Assembly (NCBI GenBank): GCA_963823675.1
Contig: CAWGMT010000009.1
Coordinates: 496,001-560,000, forward strand
DNA from: CAWGMT01 sp963823675
Lineage (GTDB): Bacteria > Planctomycetota > Planctomycetia > Isosphaerales > Isosphaeraceae
Length of the DNA: 64,000 bases
Direction of reading: 5' to 3'
A program made the translations under genes and the position numbers. This document shows positions 16,134 through 26,645 of the stretch, in pieces (the stretch's first letter is position 1; every line of letters begins with the position of its first letter). The notes beneath the pieces were generated by a model, which saw only the letters and a program-made list of their open reading frames with translations, ran no database searches and was not told where the DNA came from.

Positions 16134-17648
16134 TCAACGCAATTCAGTCCGTGCGTTCCCACTTACGACTTTCGTTGCATGGGGCGCAGGAGCGATCTCG
16201 ACGGGACCGCCTTCCGTGAGGATCGACAGGTTGCCCAGGATCATCTGCTCCGTGCCGTCGATCGGCGTCCAACGTTCATCGCCGGTCGCTGCAGCGTCGG
16301 AGCCTGGAGCGCGGCGATTGGTGACCTCAATCCACTCGCCGTCGCTGACCCCCGTCTCCACCTCGAACCGTTTCGCGTGGCCGTTCTCGTACATCCAGCA
16401 GAACGACCTCTCGCCGACCTGCAAGATTGTCTGATCGCCGAGGTGCATGAGCGCCGACACCGGCAGGGCCCACACGCCATTCCGCTCGATAGTCACGTTG
16501 GCGTAAGCGTACATCCCCGGCAGGAGCTGGCTGCCGGGGTTGGACAGGTCGATCTCGGCGCGGAGCGTGCGGCTCTGGAGGTCCAGCGCCCAGGAGGTGC
16601 GCGTGACGGTGCCTTGGATCGGCTGGTGGCGGAACGCCCCGACGAGCACGGTGGCCTTGGAGCCAATGTGGACGTAATTGGCGTAATGCTCGGGAATGTC
16701 AACGAAGATTCGGACGATGTCGATGCGGTCGACCACGTAGATCGGCGCAGCGGCGCCGCTAGGCGACAGGTAGGGCCCATGGTGGTGGGCCGAGGGGTCG
16801 CCCGTGGTGGGCAGGACGAAATCGAAGGTATTGGCGTTGCGGGCCACGATGACGCCGTCAAAGGGCGCCGGCAGTACGAGGTAGTCCACCCAGGCCTGGA
16901 GCCGCTTTTCCTCGCTCTCGGCGACCTTCAGGTCGGCTTCGGCGACCCTGACGTCGACCCTGGCCTCGGATAGCGCGGCCCGCATGGAAAGCAGCTCGGC
17001 GCCGGCCTTGAGGACGTTCGCCGCTGCCGCGTCCCGTAATGCGAGGCACGCCTTCCACCGATTGGTGGTCTGGAGGACATCCTGGGGATTGACCACTCCC
17101 CTCTTGAGCTCGCTGTCGAGCCGCTTGGTCTCCGAGTCCCAGCGCTCGGCCTCGGCACGGTAGCCGGCGAGCTCCGCCCGGGCCTCCTCGAGCCGCGCAA
17201 CGGCCGCCTCGACGTCGGCCGCGGCCACACCCACGACCGCCGTGGCCAGCGCGATCCGCTCCTGGTCGAGCACGACTGTCGCCTTCTTCGTACCGTGGTC
17301 CTCAACCAGCTCGGGTACGAACAGGTTGGCGAGCGGATCGCCTTTCTTCACCTTGTCCCCGATGTCTACGATCCAATTCAGGATGTAAGCGTTCATTTTC
17401 GGATAGACGCTCGAGCGCTCGTAGCTCCGGGTAAAGCTGGGCTGACCAACGAGCCGGACGATGTCCCGGACCTGCGGCCGAACCAGCCGCACGGTCGGAG
17501 GACTGCCGACGCTGGTATAGTGGGACCCCGCGTCGTGGTGACACCCCGCCGCCGCCAGGGCGGCCAGGAGACCGAACAGGAGCCGGAACACTGCCCGGCG
17601 GCACTGTGTCCGACGATCCGAAACGGCTGAGAAGATGACTCGGCGCAT
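16134..17648 (-). CDS. RND efflux periplasmic adaptor (HlyD/MFP family)
   Basis: 504 residues. A lipoprotein-like signal (LLFGLLAALAAAGC, lipobox Cys near residue 36) is followed by a biotinyl-lipoyl half-domain (YILNWIVDIGDKVKKGDPLA), a long alpha-hairpin with heptad-like repeats, the second lipoyl half (PAPFDGVIVARNANTFDFV), a beta-barrel (VRIFVDIPEHYANYVHIG) and a membrane-proximal domain (GTVTRTSWALDLQSRTLRAE). It would join the inner-membrane RND pump to an outer-membrane channel. It is the last gene of the operon behind L8 and has a damaged paralogue immediately upstream; the two are clearly related along their length. Confidence 0.9.
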   Translation of the reverse strand: MRRVIFSAVSDRRTQCRRAVFRLLFGLLAALAAAGCHHDAGSHYTSVGSPPTVRLVRPQVRDIVRLVGQPSFTRSYERSSVYPKMNAYILNWIVDIGDKVKKGDPLANLFVPELVEDHGTKKATVVLDQERIALATAVVGVAAADVEAAVARLEEARAELAGYRAEAERWDSETKRLDSELKRGVVNPQDVLQTTNRWKACLALRDAAAANVLKAGAELLSMRAALSEARVDVRVAEADLKVAESEEKRLQAWVDYLVLPAPFDGVIVARNANTFDFVLPTTGDPSAHHHGPYLSPSGAAAPIYVVDRIDIVRIFVDIPEHYANYVHIGSKATVLVGAFRHQPIQGTVTRTSWALDLQSRTLRAEIDLSNPGSQLLPGMYAYANVTIERNGVWALPVSALMHLGDQTILQVGERSFCWMYENGHAKRFEVETGVSDGEWIEVTNRRAPGSDAAATGDERWTPIDGTEQMILGNLSILTEGGPVEIAPAPHATKVVSGNARTELR

Positions 17649-17660
17649 CGCTGACCCCCA

Positions 17661-19208
17661 TCAAGGTAGTCGCCCTGCCGGGCGCGAAGTGTCCGACAGC
17701 CGGGGATCGCCCGGCGACAGGCGTGTGTACGGCTCCTGATCGGGGGCGGGCGTCTCGCTCGCGACTCTCGTCGCCGCCGTCGCCGGGGCGACTTCCACGG
17801 GGGCGCCGTCGCTGAGGGCTGACAAATTGCCGAGGATCACCTGGTCGGTGCCGTCGATAGGCATCCAGGGTATCGAGTCGCTGGGCGCCTCCGGGGGGAC
17901 GGGCGGACGGCGATTGGTGACCTCGATCCACTTGCCGTCGTTGACGCCCGTCTCGAGTTCGGTTCGCACCGCCGTGCCGTTCTCGTAGAGCCAGCAAAAG
18001 GTCTGCTCGCCGCTATGGACGAGTGCCTTGAGCGGCAGCGCCCGGACGTCGGGACGCTCGATGATCACCTTGACGTAGGCGTACATCCCGGGCAAGAGCT
18101 TGCTCTCGGGGTTGGTCAGGTTGACCTCGGCGCGGAGCGTGCGGCTCTTCGCGTTCAACGCCCAGGAAGTGCGCGTGACGGTTGCCGGAAGCTCTTCGTC
18201 GCCGAATGCCCGCGCAAGCACGCTCGCCTTCGTCCCAATGTTTACGAAGTTGGCGTCCCGTTCCGGGATGTCGAGAAAGATCCGGACGATGTTCTAGACG
18301 ATCGACCACGTAAATCGGCGCGGCGGAACCGCCGGGCGAGAGGTCGGGGGAGAGGTAGTAGGCCGTGGGATCGCCGGTGGTGGGTTGGACAAAGTCGAAG
18401 GTGTTGGCATTGCGGGCCGCGATCACGCCGGGGAAGGGGGCAGTGAGCGTGAGATAGTGCACCCAGGCCTTTGCATATCTCTCCTCGCTCTCGGCCACCT
18501 TCAGGGTGGCTTCGGCGATCCTGACGTCCACGTGAGCCTTTTTGAGCCTGGCCCGCGTGCCGAGCAGGTCGGCCTTCGCCCTTTTAATGGTCGCCTTCGC
18601 CTTGTCCAGCGCTGCGGTGCTTGACATGAGCTGATTGGTCGACTCGAAAAGCACTTGGGCATTGACCACGGCCCGGGAGACCTGGAGTTGGAGCCGCTTG
18701 ACCTCCGTGCCCCAGCGGTCGACCTCGGCCTGGTATTTGTAGAGGATCGCCTCGGCCACCCCGAGGCGGGCGTCGGCCGCATCGACGTTGGCCTTCGCCA
18801 CGTCCACCGCCTCGTTGGCCAGCGCGATACGCTCCCGGTCGAGCACGACGTCCGCCTTCTTTGTCTCGAGCTCCTCGACCAGCTCGGGGCGAAGAGGGTG
18901 GCGAGCACTTCGTTTTTTTCTACCCGGTCGCCAATGTCGACGATCCACTTCTGGATGTAGGCAGTCGGCTTGGGATAGATCGACGTGCGCTCGTAGCTCT
19001 CGATGAAGCTGGGCTGGCCCACGACCCGCACGATGTTCCGGAATTTCGGCTGGATTAGCTGCACCGTCGCGGGCTTAGTGGTGCTGATGAATTCGATGTG
19101 GGGCCCGTGGCGGCAGCCAGGCGCCGCGAGAGCGGCCAAGAGCCATGGCACCAGCCGGCGGCACCCGGCGGCGCGATCCGAAATCGTAGGTGAGAGAATC
19201 TGGCGCAT
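17661..19208 (-). pseudogene. Second RND periplasmic adaptor, frameshifted twice
   Basis: A paralogue of the adaptor at 16134 with the same parts: lipoprotein signal (LLAALAAPGC), lipoyl half, alpha-hairpin, second lipoyl half (APFPGVIAARNANTFDFV), barrel and proximal domain (ATVTRTSWALNAKSRTLRAE). The frame is lost near 18890, where GCCCC is followed by GAG and one C seems missing, and again near 18293, where CTAGAACATC seems to have one extra base before DIVRIFLDIPE resumes. Restoring both bases gives a normal adaptor, so sequence error or very recent inactivation are both possible. It lies 29 bp after the RND pump gene. Confidence 0.8.
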
Positions 19209-19237
19209 CAAGGTCCTCCGGTCGAGGAAGGTGCGGG

Positions 19238-22200
19238 TCACGGTGCATGGCCGCTGTCAGGGGCCTGGCTGTGTTCGTCTGTTTGCGGCTGAGACGAGGC
19301 CGAATCGGAAGCGCCTGCTTCGTCCGAGGTGCTATCGTCGTCGCGCTCCGGGTCGTAGTGGTCGCTCTCGGGATCGTACGGATGAATCGACGGCGAGATG
19401 GCATTCTTCTTGCCGATTACGATCGCGAAGATTGACGGGAGGATTAGCAAGGTGGCCACCGTCGACATCACCAGCCCGCCGATCACCGCCCGGCCGAGCG
19501 GGGCCTGCATCTGGCTGCCGCGCTCGAGCGCCAACGCCATCGGCACCATGCCTGTGGTCATCGCGCAGGCCGTCATCAGGATCGGCCGCATTCGCTCGCT
19601 GGCACCGAGCACGGCCGCCTCCGCCGACGGCTTTCCAGCCTTCCAATGGTCCTTGGTGAACGCTACGAGCATCACGGAGTTCGAAACCGAGACTCCCAGG
19701 CTCATGATCGCGCCCATGAACGACTCGATGTTCAAGGAGGTGTTGGTCACGTAGAGGATGATCGCGATGCCGGCCAAGACTCCCGGCACGGCGCTGATCG
19801 ATATCAAGGCCAGGCGCAACGACTGGAAGTAGGCCGTCAACAGCACGAGGATCACGAACACGGCGACCCCCAGCCCGATCCCGAGCGACTCGAACATCTG
19901 GTCCATCGGTGGGAGCTGGCCCATGGTCTCCACTCGCACGCCGCGGGGCGGCGCCCCGGTCGCGGCGAGCGCCTCGGCCACCTGCCGCGACGCCCGGCCC
20001 ATGTCCTCCCCCTCGACATTCGCGGTCAGCGTCAGGTAGCGCTGCGACATGTCGCGGTCGATCTCGCCGGGCCGCACGCCTCTCTGGACCATCGCCACGT
20101 CGCGGATCATCAGGTTGACCAGGGGGTTGACCGAATCCAACGGTAAGGTCTCGATGTCTTCCGGCTTGTCGATCCGCAAAGGCGGGATTTGGAGCTGCAC
20201 CAGGTAGTCGAAGCCCGTCTTCACGTCGATCCAGTAGTTGAGATTGGCGAAGCGGGTTGACGCCGTCGCCATGACGATGGCATGGGCCACGTCCGAGACC
20301 TTGGCGCCGGAGAGCCCCGCCTTCTGGCGGTTGACGGTAACCTCGACGGTCGGGTAATCGAGGGACTGCACAAACTCGACGTCGCGGAGGAAGGGGATGC
20401 GCCTCAAATTGGCCGCGATCTTCTCCGCGTGGTGCCGCACCAACTTCAGATCGGTGCCGACAACACGCACCGCGATCGGCGTCAGCGAGCCAAAGCTCAT
20501 GACCTTGGTCACCATATCGCCCGGCTCGAAACCGAAGCTCGACAGCTTCGCTTGATTCTCCGCCTCCTCCTTGGCGAGGCCCCCCTGCTCCAACCGCTTG
20601 GCCAGCCAGGGGATCACCCGCTCGGGCAGGACCTTGCGCAGGCGCTCGCGGAACTCGTCGAGCTTGATTCCGCTGTCCTCGGTGAGCGCGACCCGCAACT
20701 GGCCGTCGTCGGGCCCGCGCATGAAAAGGACCATGTTGTCGATGCCGAAGTTCGTGGCGACCTGGCCCACGTAGCCCATCGTGATCTTGATATGTTTGGG
20801 TTTCGCCTCGCGCTCGATCTGCTCGAGACACTTGGTCGCCATCTGCCGCGTCAGCTCGAAGTTCGAGCCGGGCGGCGGCCGGAACCGCAGCACGAATTCC
20901 CCCGAATCGATCTGCGGGAACAGCTCGGTGCCGACCTGCAAGCCGACCAGCCAGAGCACCAGGCCACACGCCCCGAGATAGCCTGGCACCACAAGCCAGC
21001 GCAGGCGGACGAGCCAGGTCACAACCATGGTATAAACATCCAGAATCCGGTCGAACAGCCCGCGCTTCTTGCCATGCCCTTTGCTTTTGACCATGTGCAC
21101 GCACAGGATCGGTACGAACATGATCGTGAGCAAGTACGCCGAGATCATGGCGAACCCTACCGCCAGAGTCAGCGGCATGAACAGCGACCGGAGCGGGTCC
21201 TTCATGATTAACGCGGGGGTGAATACGGATAGGATGCACAACAGTGCCAGCAGGATCGGCACAGCCGTGGCGTTGGCCGCGCGCAGCACCGCCTTGGCGA
21301 TTTTTGGCGTCTCACCCATCTGCACATGCAAGTTCTCGATGTTCACCGTCAACATATCGACGAGGATGCCGATCGACAGCGCCATGCCTCCCAGCGACAT
21401 GATATTGATCGTGTTGCCCGTCAGCCAGAGTCCGACGAACGACCCCATGAGTGCCAGCGGGATGTTGGCCACGACGACGAGCATGCTTCTTAAGTCGCCG
21501 AGGAACAGGAGGATCATCAATCCGGTGAGGCCCGCGCCAATCGCGCCCTCGGTGGCCACGCTGTCGACGGCCGCCACCACGGCGGGCGACTCGTCGAACT
21601 CGAAGTGGATCGCGACGTCCTTGGGAACGGCGTCGCGGAACATCTGCATCGACTTGTGGACGTCGGCCACCACGGTCAACGTCGATCCCGTGTCTTTCTT
21701 GATGATCGGCAGATAGACGGCATTCTTGCCGTTAACGAGCGCATATCCATACGTGATATCGACATAGTCCTGGATAGTCGCCACGTCGCGGAGGTAGACG
21801 TTCCTCTCAAGCCGGAGCGGAATCTCGCCCAGCTTCTGGATGTTGACCACCGTCGCGTTGTTGGCGACCATCGGCATCGAGTCGTGAATGTAGACGTTTC
21901 CCGCGGGGATGACCGTGTTCCCCGTCGCCAACGCATCGATAAGCTGCTGCGGCGTTAGGTTGTAGTCCAGCAGCTTGTGCGGATCGACATTGATGACGAT
22001 CGACCGCATGTTCGGGCCGAACGGCGAGATCGCGACCGTGCCGGGGACGTTCTTTTGCACCAGCGGCCGAATGACGTTATTTGCCAGATCTCCCATCCTG
22101 CCCAGCGAGGTGACGTCGCTCTCGAACACGAGGTAGCCGACCGGGACGCTGCCGGAGTCCATCCGCATGATCATCGGGGGCAAGGTCCCCTTGGGCATCC

Positions 22201-22588
22201 ACGACATCGCCCGGTCAGACATCGCCACGACCTGGGCCATCGCCTGGCCCATGTCAGTGCCGGGGAAGAACGAGAGTTCGCACAAGGCCACCTGCTGGAT
22301 GTTCCGCGTATCGATATCCTTGATGCCATCAACGTACTGGAAATACAACTCGAGCTCATTGACGATGAAGCCCTCCATCTGATCGGGGCTCATGCCGATG
22401 TAATCGAGGAAGACGTAAATCTTCGGGACGTTCAGCGAGGGGAAGATATCCACCCGCATTCGGGTGTAGCCCAGCAGGCCGCCGCTGATCAGGGCCACGA
22501 CCAGCATCACGATCGTGATCGGGCGCTTCATGGCGAAGTCGGTCGGACTCACGGTCCACACTCCGTATCTGTCGCGCAACCGCGGCAT
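19238..22588 (-). CDS. RND family efflux transporter permease (AcrB/CzcA-like)
   Basis: 1,116 residues with the RND layout: a first membrane helix (PITIVMLVVALISGGLLGY), a large periplasmic loop, TM2-6 (beginning AGLTGLMILLFLGDLRSMLV, with LGGMALSIGILVDMLTVNIEN as the TM4 relay region), a second loop and TM8-12 near the C-terminus. TM4 has Asp in LVDMLTVNIEN, as in proton-driven pumps. The C-terminal 60 residues are acidic and Ser-rich. The substrate (metal or organic) cannot be read off. The ATG overlaps the stop of the preceding gene (TAATG). The order is coiled-coil protein, pump, adaptor, adaptor. No outer-membrane channel gene is present. Confidence 0.93.
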   Translation of the reverse strand: MPRLRDRYGVWTVSPTDFAMKRPITIVMLVVALISGGLLGYTRMRVDIFPSLNVPKIYVFLDYIGMSPDQMEGFIVNELELYFQYVDGIKDIDTRNIQQVALCELSFFPGTDMGQAMAQVVAMSDRAMSWMPKGTLPPMIMRMDSGSVPVGYLVFESDVTSLGRMGDLANNVIRPLVQKNVPGTVAISPFGPNMRSIVINVDPHKLLDYNLTPQQLIDALATGNTVIPAGNVYIHDSMPMVANNATVVNIQKLGEIPLRLERNVYLRDVATIQDYVDITYGYALVNGKNAVYLPIIKKDTGSTLTVVADVHKSMQMFRDAVPKDVAIHFEFDESPAVVAAVDSVATEGAIGAGLTGLMILLFLGDLRSMLVVVANIPLALMGSFVGLWLTGNTINIMSLGGMALSIGILVDMLTVNIENLHVQMGETPKIAKAVLRAANATAVPILLALLCILSVFTPALIMKDPLRSLFMPLTLAVGFAMISAYLLTIMFVPILCVHMVKSKGHGKKRGLFDRILDVYTMVVTWLVRLRWLVVPGYLGACGLVLWLVGLQVGTELFPQIDSGEFVLRFRPPPGSNFELTRQMATKCLEQIEREAKPKHIKITMGYVGQVATNFGIDNMVLFMRGPDDGQLRVALTEDSGIKLDEFRERLRKVLPERVIPWLAKRLEQGGLAKEEAENQAKLSSFGFEPGDMVTKVMSFGSLTPIAVRVVGTDLKLVRHHAEKIAANLRRIPFLRDVEFVQSLDYPTVEVTVNRQKAGLSGAKVSDVAHAIVMATASTRFANLNYWIDVKTGFDYLVQLQIPPLRIDKPEDIETLPLDSVNPLVNLMIRDVAMVQRGVRPGEIDRDMSQRYLTLTANVEGEDMGRASRQVAEALAATGAPPRGVRVETMGQLPPMDQMFESLGIGLGVAVFVILVLLTAYFQSLRLALISISAVPGVLAGIAIILYVTNTSLNIESFMGAIMSLGVSVSNSVMLVAFTKDHWKAGKPSAEAAVLGASERMRPILMTACAMTTGMVPMALALERGSQMQAPLGRAVIGGLVMSTVATLLILPSIFAIVIGKKNAISPSIHPYDPESDHYDPERDDDSTSDEAGASDSASSQPQTDEHSQAPDSGHAP

Positions 22589-23628
22589 TATCGTTCAGGA
22601 CGGCTCGGCCCTTGGTCTGTCGAGTTGCTCGCCTTGCTACCGCCTGTCGAAGAGGCGGGCGCGGCGAACCCGGTTGGAGGAGTCAGACTGGGGATCCGAG
22701 CGCCAATCGAGTGAGCCTGCGCCGCGTCGATGCGCTCGCGCAGAGTCTTGAGTTCCTCGTCGAGGGTCTCCAGTCGATTGTCGTATTGCCGGTATGCCGC
22801 CGGCAGCGCGGCGACTTCAGCCATCGCATGAGTCAGCGCGCTCATCTTTACCTGCATTTTTCGCAGCGCCGGCGGCGTCGCGTCGGTGGGTCGTGTTACA
22901 CCGTCTACCCGCTCGCGCAAGTGGTCGACCCGGCGCGACAGGTCCGTGATTAGCTGCTTGAGCATATCCGCAGCCTTGGCCGACGAGACGCCGGGGACCG
23001 AGCTCTTGGTCGCTGCCTGCGCGTTCGACCCTTTGCCCGACTCCTTACTTTCCCCACTGCCGGACTTCTCTTTAGGGCTCGAAACCTTCGTCGAGCCCGA
23101 ATCGCTTTTGCCCTGGGACTCTTCCGAAGTGGGCCCCCTGGACTTCGGGCCGAAAAAGTACGAGTAGCCCATCGCGCCGATCACACCGCAGACCAAGGCA
23201 ACGCCAGCCGTGATCAGAAGGCTCTTCGTCACCGAAGGCTGCTTTTGGCGAGATCGGTCATCGCCACGGTCTTCGTGATCCCTTCCTCGATCTGCGTCCT
23301 GCTGGGGAGCCTCCTGACCGCCTCGATTCTTACTTCGGCCGTGCTGGTCCTGAGGGGGGTCCTGTGAATTGCCGCGTTTCTTGTCAACGAAAACCGTCCG
23401 GACTCCCGCGGCGGCGAGCAGGTCCGACTCGCTCACCTGGGTCGTCTTGACGCTGATCGTGGCGTCCGGGTGAAGCTTCCGGTCCGCCGGGTGCTCGACC
23501 ACCTCATCAATGACGGGATCAGTAGTGTCGATGGTCATTCGCGCGGGTGCCTCGTCAGGAGGCTCACCCGTCTGTGAACGCTTGTCACCGTTCTGTCGTG
23601 ATTCGTCGGTCGAATCGGATTTGTCCAT
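22588..23628 (-). CDS. Single-pass membrane protein with charged cytoplasmic region and coiled coil
   Basis: 346 residues. A hydrophilic, disordered N-terminal region of about 155 residues is followed by one membrane helix (SLLITAGVALVCGVIGAMGY), a Ser/Lys/Gly-rich linker and a coiled-coil segment (MLKQLITDLSRRVDHLRERV, later LETLDEELKTLRERID). The start at 23628 is chosen for GAGGGACGAACC just before it. It is the first gene of the RND operon, 45 nt after the L8 terminator. No known family was recognised; a scaffold or assembly role for the pump is inference. Confidence 0.75.
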   Translation of the reverse strand: MDKSDSTDESRQNGDKRSQTGEPPDEAPARMTIDTTDPVIDEVVEHPADRKLHPDATISVKTTQVSESDLLAAAGVRTVFVDKKRGNSQDPPQDQHGRSKNRGGQEAPQQDADRGRDHEDRGDDRSRQKQPSVTKSLLITAGVALVCGVIGAMGYSYFFGPKSRGPTSEESQGKSDSGSTKVSSPKEKSGSGESKESGKGSNAQAATKSSVPGVSSAKAADMLKQLITDLSRRVDHLRERVDGVTRPTDATPPALRKMQVKMSALTHAMAEVAALPAAYRQYDNRLETLDEELKTLRERIDAAQAHSIGARIPSLTPPTGFAAPASSTGGSKASNSTDQGPSRPER

Positions 23629-23672
23629 TGGTTCGTCCCTCGTGACTGTCACCACCCGTCGCCGGCGCAAAC

Positions 23673-23780
23673 AAAAAAACCGGCGTGGTGGAACACCCTC
23701 AGGTATTCGACCACGCCGGCTTACTCGTCAACGGGCCTCCCGGCGATGCCAGGCTGCCCTTTATCTAGTTGAACCGACGA
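23673..23780 (-). promoter_or_regulatory. Leader element L8 with intrinsic terminator
   Basis: A type A copy with a degraded 5' hairpin (TCGTCGGTTCAAC) and second hairpin (GCCTGGC/GCCGGG). It keeps CCCGTTGACGAGTAAGCC and a terminator stem (CCGGCGTGGTCGAATACC against GGTGTTCCACCACGCCGG) with seven T. It drives the RND operon. Confidence 0.82.
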
Positions 23781-23825
23781 AACTCACTCATGTTTTGATG
23801 GGATTCGCCTGCTTGCTCATGCAGA

Positions 23826-25480
23826 CTATCCCTTTCTTATTGTCCTATTTTGAGCGTAAATAGCAAGGGGAGTTGTGCCATTTATCAGCCAGTAACCGCA
23901 CGGGACAAGCACGGGTCGGACGATCAGAGCGTCGAGCGTTATACCGACGACGAGCGCGAAGCCGAGCTGTCGAAGGGAGCCCAGCGGGCTGAACAAGAAT
24001 GACGCGAAGCTGCAAGCAGTGATCGCCGCGGCCGAAGTGATCAGCCCGCCTGTCTGGCCGACCGCGCGGATCATCGCCCCCCGCAATTCGCGGCGGCGCG
24101 ACTCCTCGCGGAGGCGCGCCATCAGGAACACGTTGTAATCCACACCGACGGCCACCAGGACGACGAAAAGAAAATACGACACCTTCCAATCGATCGCAGC
24201 GGCGCCCAAGATTGTGACGAAGAGCAAATGCGTCGCCCCCAGGGCGAAAGCATAAGTCAAGATCATCGTGCCGACCAGATTGAGGCAGACCAGTGGATCG
24301 CGGAGGGTCAGGAGCAGGACCAAGAAGACACCGACCGGGACAACATACCAGCTCTGGACCCGGTCCGATCGGATCAGGGCCCTGATGTCAGCCGACTCGG
24401 CGTTCTCCCCGGCCATCCGGGCCGTCACGTGGATGCCCTCGAAATCACCCAGGAGATCGTTAGTGCGGTGGCGGAGGGTCTCCACCTGGTCCATGGCGGC
24501 GGCCGAGTAGATCCGGTCGACCCGGGTCAGGTCGATCCGGGAGCGGTGGCCGTCTGGCGTGATATAGGCACCCACGCTCCGGCGCAGCTCGGGATGGTCG
24601 CGGAAGGTCTCTTCGTTGATCATGAGCCGGTTCAGTGCCCGGCGCCCGACGGGATTCTCGAGAATTGACCAGATTTCGTGTCGTGCCTGAGCGGCGCCCA
24701 CTGCGATCCGCCCGGCACCGTCGGCAGCGCGGGTCAATTCGTGGACCAGCACATTGCGCGGGTTGCTTGACCGCGCCATGCCCTCCGGTTTGGGCGACGT
24801 CTCATGTCCGGCCAGCAGGGCACCCCACGCCTGCCGCAGATTCGATCCGAGCGCCCCTCGGGTAGTGCCCGGCGATCCGGTCAGCGGCATCCCGATCCGC
24901 TCTTCGAGCCACAGCGCCGCACGGAGTTTGGCAGCCCCCTCGTTCAACCCCCTCTCGAACCGGCGCGACCCCGCCTCCATCTGCGACTGTGCCGCGGTTA
25001 CCACGCGCAGCCGTTCCGTGAGTCGCGCGGGATCGAGGGGCCCAGTGCTCCCGAGCGGCTGAGTCGCGGAGCGAACTTCCAGAATCCGTCGCTGACGAGC
25101 CAGGAACCTGCTGACGTCATCGATGAGCGGCAGGCCCTCGGAGCCTCTCAGGTCGGAGTCCGAATCCAGCACCACGGTCAAGGGCGCCAGCGATCCCGCA
25201 TCGAACTTGGTGGCGAGCCACCGGAGGTTTTTCACCGAAGTCATATCACCGGGCATCTCGGTCATCACGTCCTGAACGACACTCGATCGGAGACCCAGCA
25301 CCACAAGCGACTCGTACGCTTGGTCCGGCCACGCCAGGCGTCGCGCCTCGCCCGCGCCCTGCTCTCGGCATCCCCGCCCAGTAAATTCGCCTGACCCTGG
25401 GCCGCGAGTCTCGTCAGATTGGGAGCCAAGAAGCCCGTCGCGCCGGCGGTCGCGACCCAGAACAGGGTTCGCGGGCTCAC
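23826..25480 (-). pseudogene. MMPL-family RND transporter, internally deleted and frameshifted
   Basis: The 5' part (GTG at 25480; one helix RTLFWVATAGATGFLAPN) runs to about 25345. There one base is gained or lost, and the frame continues with AWPDQAYESLVVLGLRSSV. The sequence then passes straight to what resembles the second periplasmic domain (LAPLTVVLDSDSDLRGSEG) and the second set of membrane helices (VGVDYNVFLMARLREESRR). The first bundle of helices (TM2-6) of a normal MMPL protein is missing, so the product cannot be a complete transporter. The 3' end overlaps the promoter of L8. The GTG overlaps the stop of the preceding small gene (GTGA). Confidence 0.75.
23839..23867 (-). promoter_or_regulatory. 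Predicted promoter of leader L8
   Basis: On the minus strand CTTGCT (23867-23862), a 17-bp spacer ATTTACGCTCAAAATAG and GACAAT (23844-23839). It lies inside the last codons of the damaged MMPL gene. Confidence 0.6.
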
Positions 25481-25698
25481 AAACCGGGGGCTGCCGGGAC
25501 GGCCTCCTTCACCTTTCCTCCAAATTGGACCGCTTCATCCATCGTCATCACGTAGGTCAGAATCGCCAGGAGCATCAGACCCACGATGACCCAGAGACGC
25601 CAGTCTTTGTGAACCCGCCTCCACGCGGGTCGAATTTCCCCTTGCGGGGATTTTGCGTGGTGGTCCCTGTGATGCCCTCTCTTCTCATGATCGCTCAT
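25477..25698 (-). CDS. Small single-pass membrane protein (73 aa)
   Basis: 73 residues. A His- and Lys-rich N-terminus is followed by one membrane helix (LWVIVGLMLLAILTYVM) and a short acidic tail. GGGAGAGCG precedes the ATG. It lies 56 bp after the SPFH gene and overlaps the MMPL start by 4 bp (GTGA), so it is part of the L9 operon. The family was not recognised. Confidence 0.6.
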   Translation of the reverse strand: MSDHEKRGHHRDHHAKSPQGEIRPAWRRVHKDWRLWVIVGLMLLAILTYVMTMDEAVQFGGKVKEAVPAAPGL

Positions 25699-25754
25699 CG
25701 GCTCGCTCTCCCACTTGTTCACGACACTCGCATGACGCGCCGGGCATGAGCATG

Positions 25755-26645
25755 CTACCGGCCGTTTCCCGTCGCCGGCACGGGAGCTGCTCCGACTCCG
25801 GTCGTCTTCTCGGATTGGCCCGGATCCTCCACCACGGGGGATGCGTCCTCGGGTCGCCCAACAACCCGGGCAGCGGCGGCGTCCCGGCCCCTCTTCAGAA
25901 ACGGCCCCAAGAGTTCGAGTGGCAGCGGGAAGATAATGGTGGAATTCTGATCGGAGGCCACGTCCGCCAGAGCCTGTAGGTAGCGCATCTGCATCGCCAT
26001 GGGATAGGGCGTCATGATCTGCGCGGCTTGCCTGAGTTTGTCGGCGGCCTGGAACTCCCCCTGCGCATTGATGACCTTGGCGCGACGTTCGCGTTCGGCT
26101 TCCGCCTGGCGGGCCATGGACCGCTTCATCGGCTCGGGGAGGTCCACGTCCTTGACTTCCACGACGGAGACTTTCACCCCCCACGGCTCGGTATGTCCAT
26201 CAATGATCTCTTGCAAGCGGCGGTTCACTTTGTCCCGCTCGGTCAAGAGGTCATCGAGTTCCGCCTGACCAAGTGTGCTGCGCAAAGTCGTCAAGGCCAC
26301 CTGGGAGGTGGCGAACAAGAAATCGGCCACTTCCAAAACTGATCGCATGGGATCCACGACCCGGAAATAGAGCACGGCATTGACACGGACCGACACGTTA
26401 TCCCGGGTGATGATGTCCTGAGGCTCGATGACTCTCGTGATGGTCCGTAAGTCAACGCGGACCATGCGATCGACCGGCCAGAAGACCAGGATCAGCCCCG
26501 GTCCCTTGGGCTTGGGCATGGCCCGGCCCAGGCGGAAGATAACCCCGCGCTCGTATTCGTTCAGGACGCGGATGCAACTCAAAAGGTAAAGGACGACCAG
26601 TGCCAGGGCGCACGCCAAGGCCATTGCGGTATCAATCATCCACAT
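25755..26645 (-). CDS. SPFH/band 7 domain protein (slipin/stomatin-like)
   Basis: 296 residues. An N-terminal membrane helix (ALACALALVVLYLL) is followed by the SPFH domain (NEYERGVIFRLGR, GPGLILVFWPVDRMVRVDLR, NVSVRVNAVLYFRVVDP), a coiled-coil (RQAEAERERRAKVINAQGE) and a Pro/Ala-rich tail. It is typical of stomatin or slipin scaffolds that organise membrane microdomains. AGGAGGTCCAGCT before the ATG at 26645 fixes the start. It overlaps the preceding 97-residue gene. No NfeD partner is present. Confidence 0.92.
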   Translation of the reverse strand: MWMIDTAMALACALALVVLYLLSCIRVLNEYERGVIFRLGRAMPKPKGPGLILVFWPVDRMVRVDLRTITRVIEPQDIITRDNVSVRVNAVLYFRVVDPMRSVLEVADFLFATSQVALTTLRSTLGQAELDDLLTERDKVNRRLQEIIDGHTEPWGVKVSVVEVKDVDLPEPMKRSMARQAEAERERRAKVINAQGEFQAADKLRQAAQIMTPYPMAMQMRYLQALADVASDQNSTIIFPLPLELLGPFLKRGRDAAAARVVGRPEDASPVVEDPGQSEKTTGVGAAPVPATGNGR

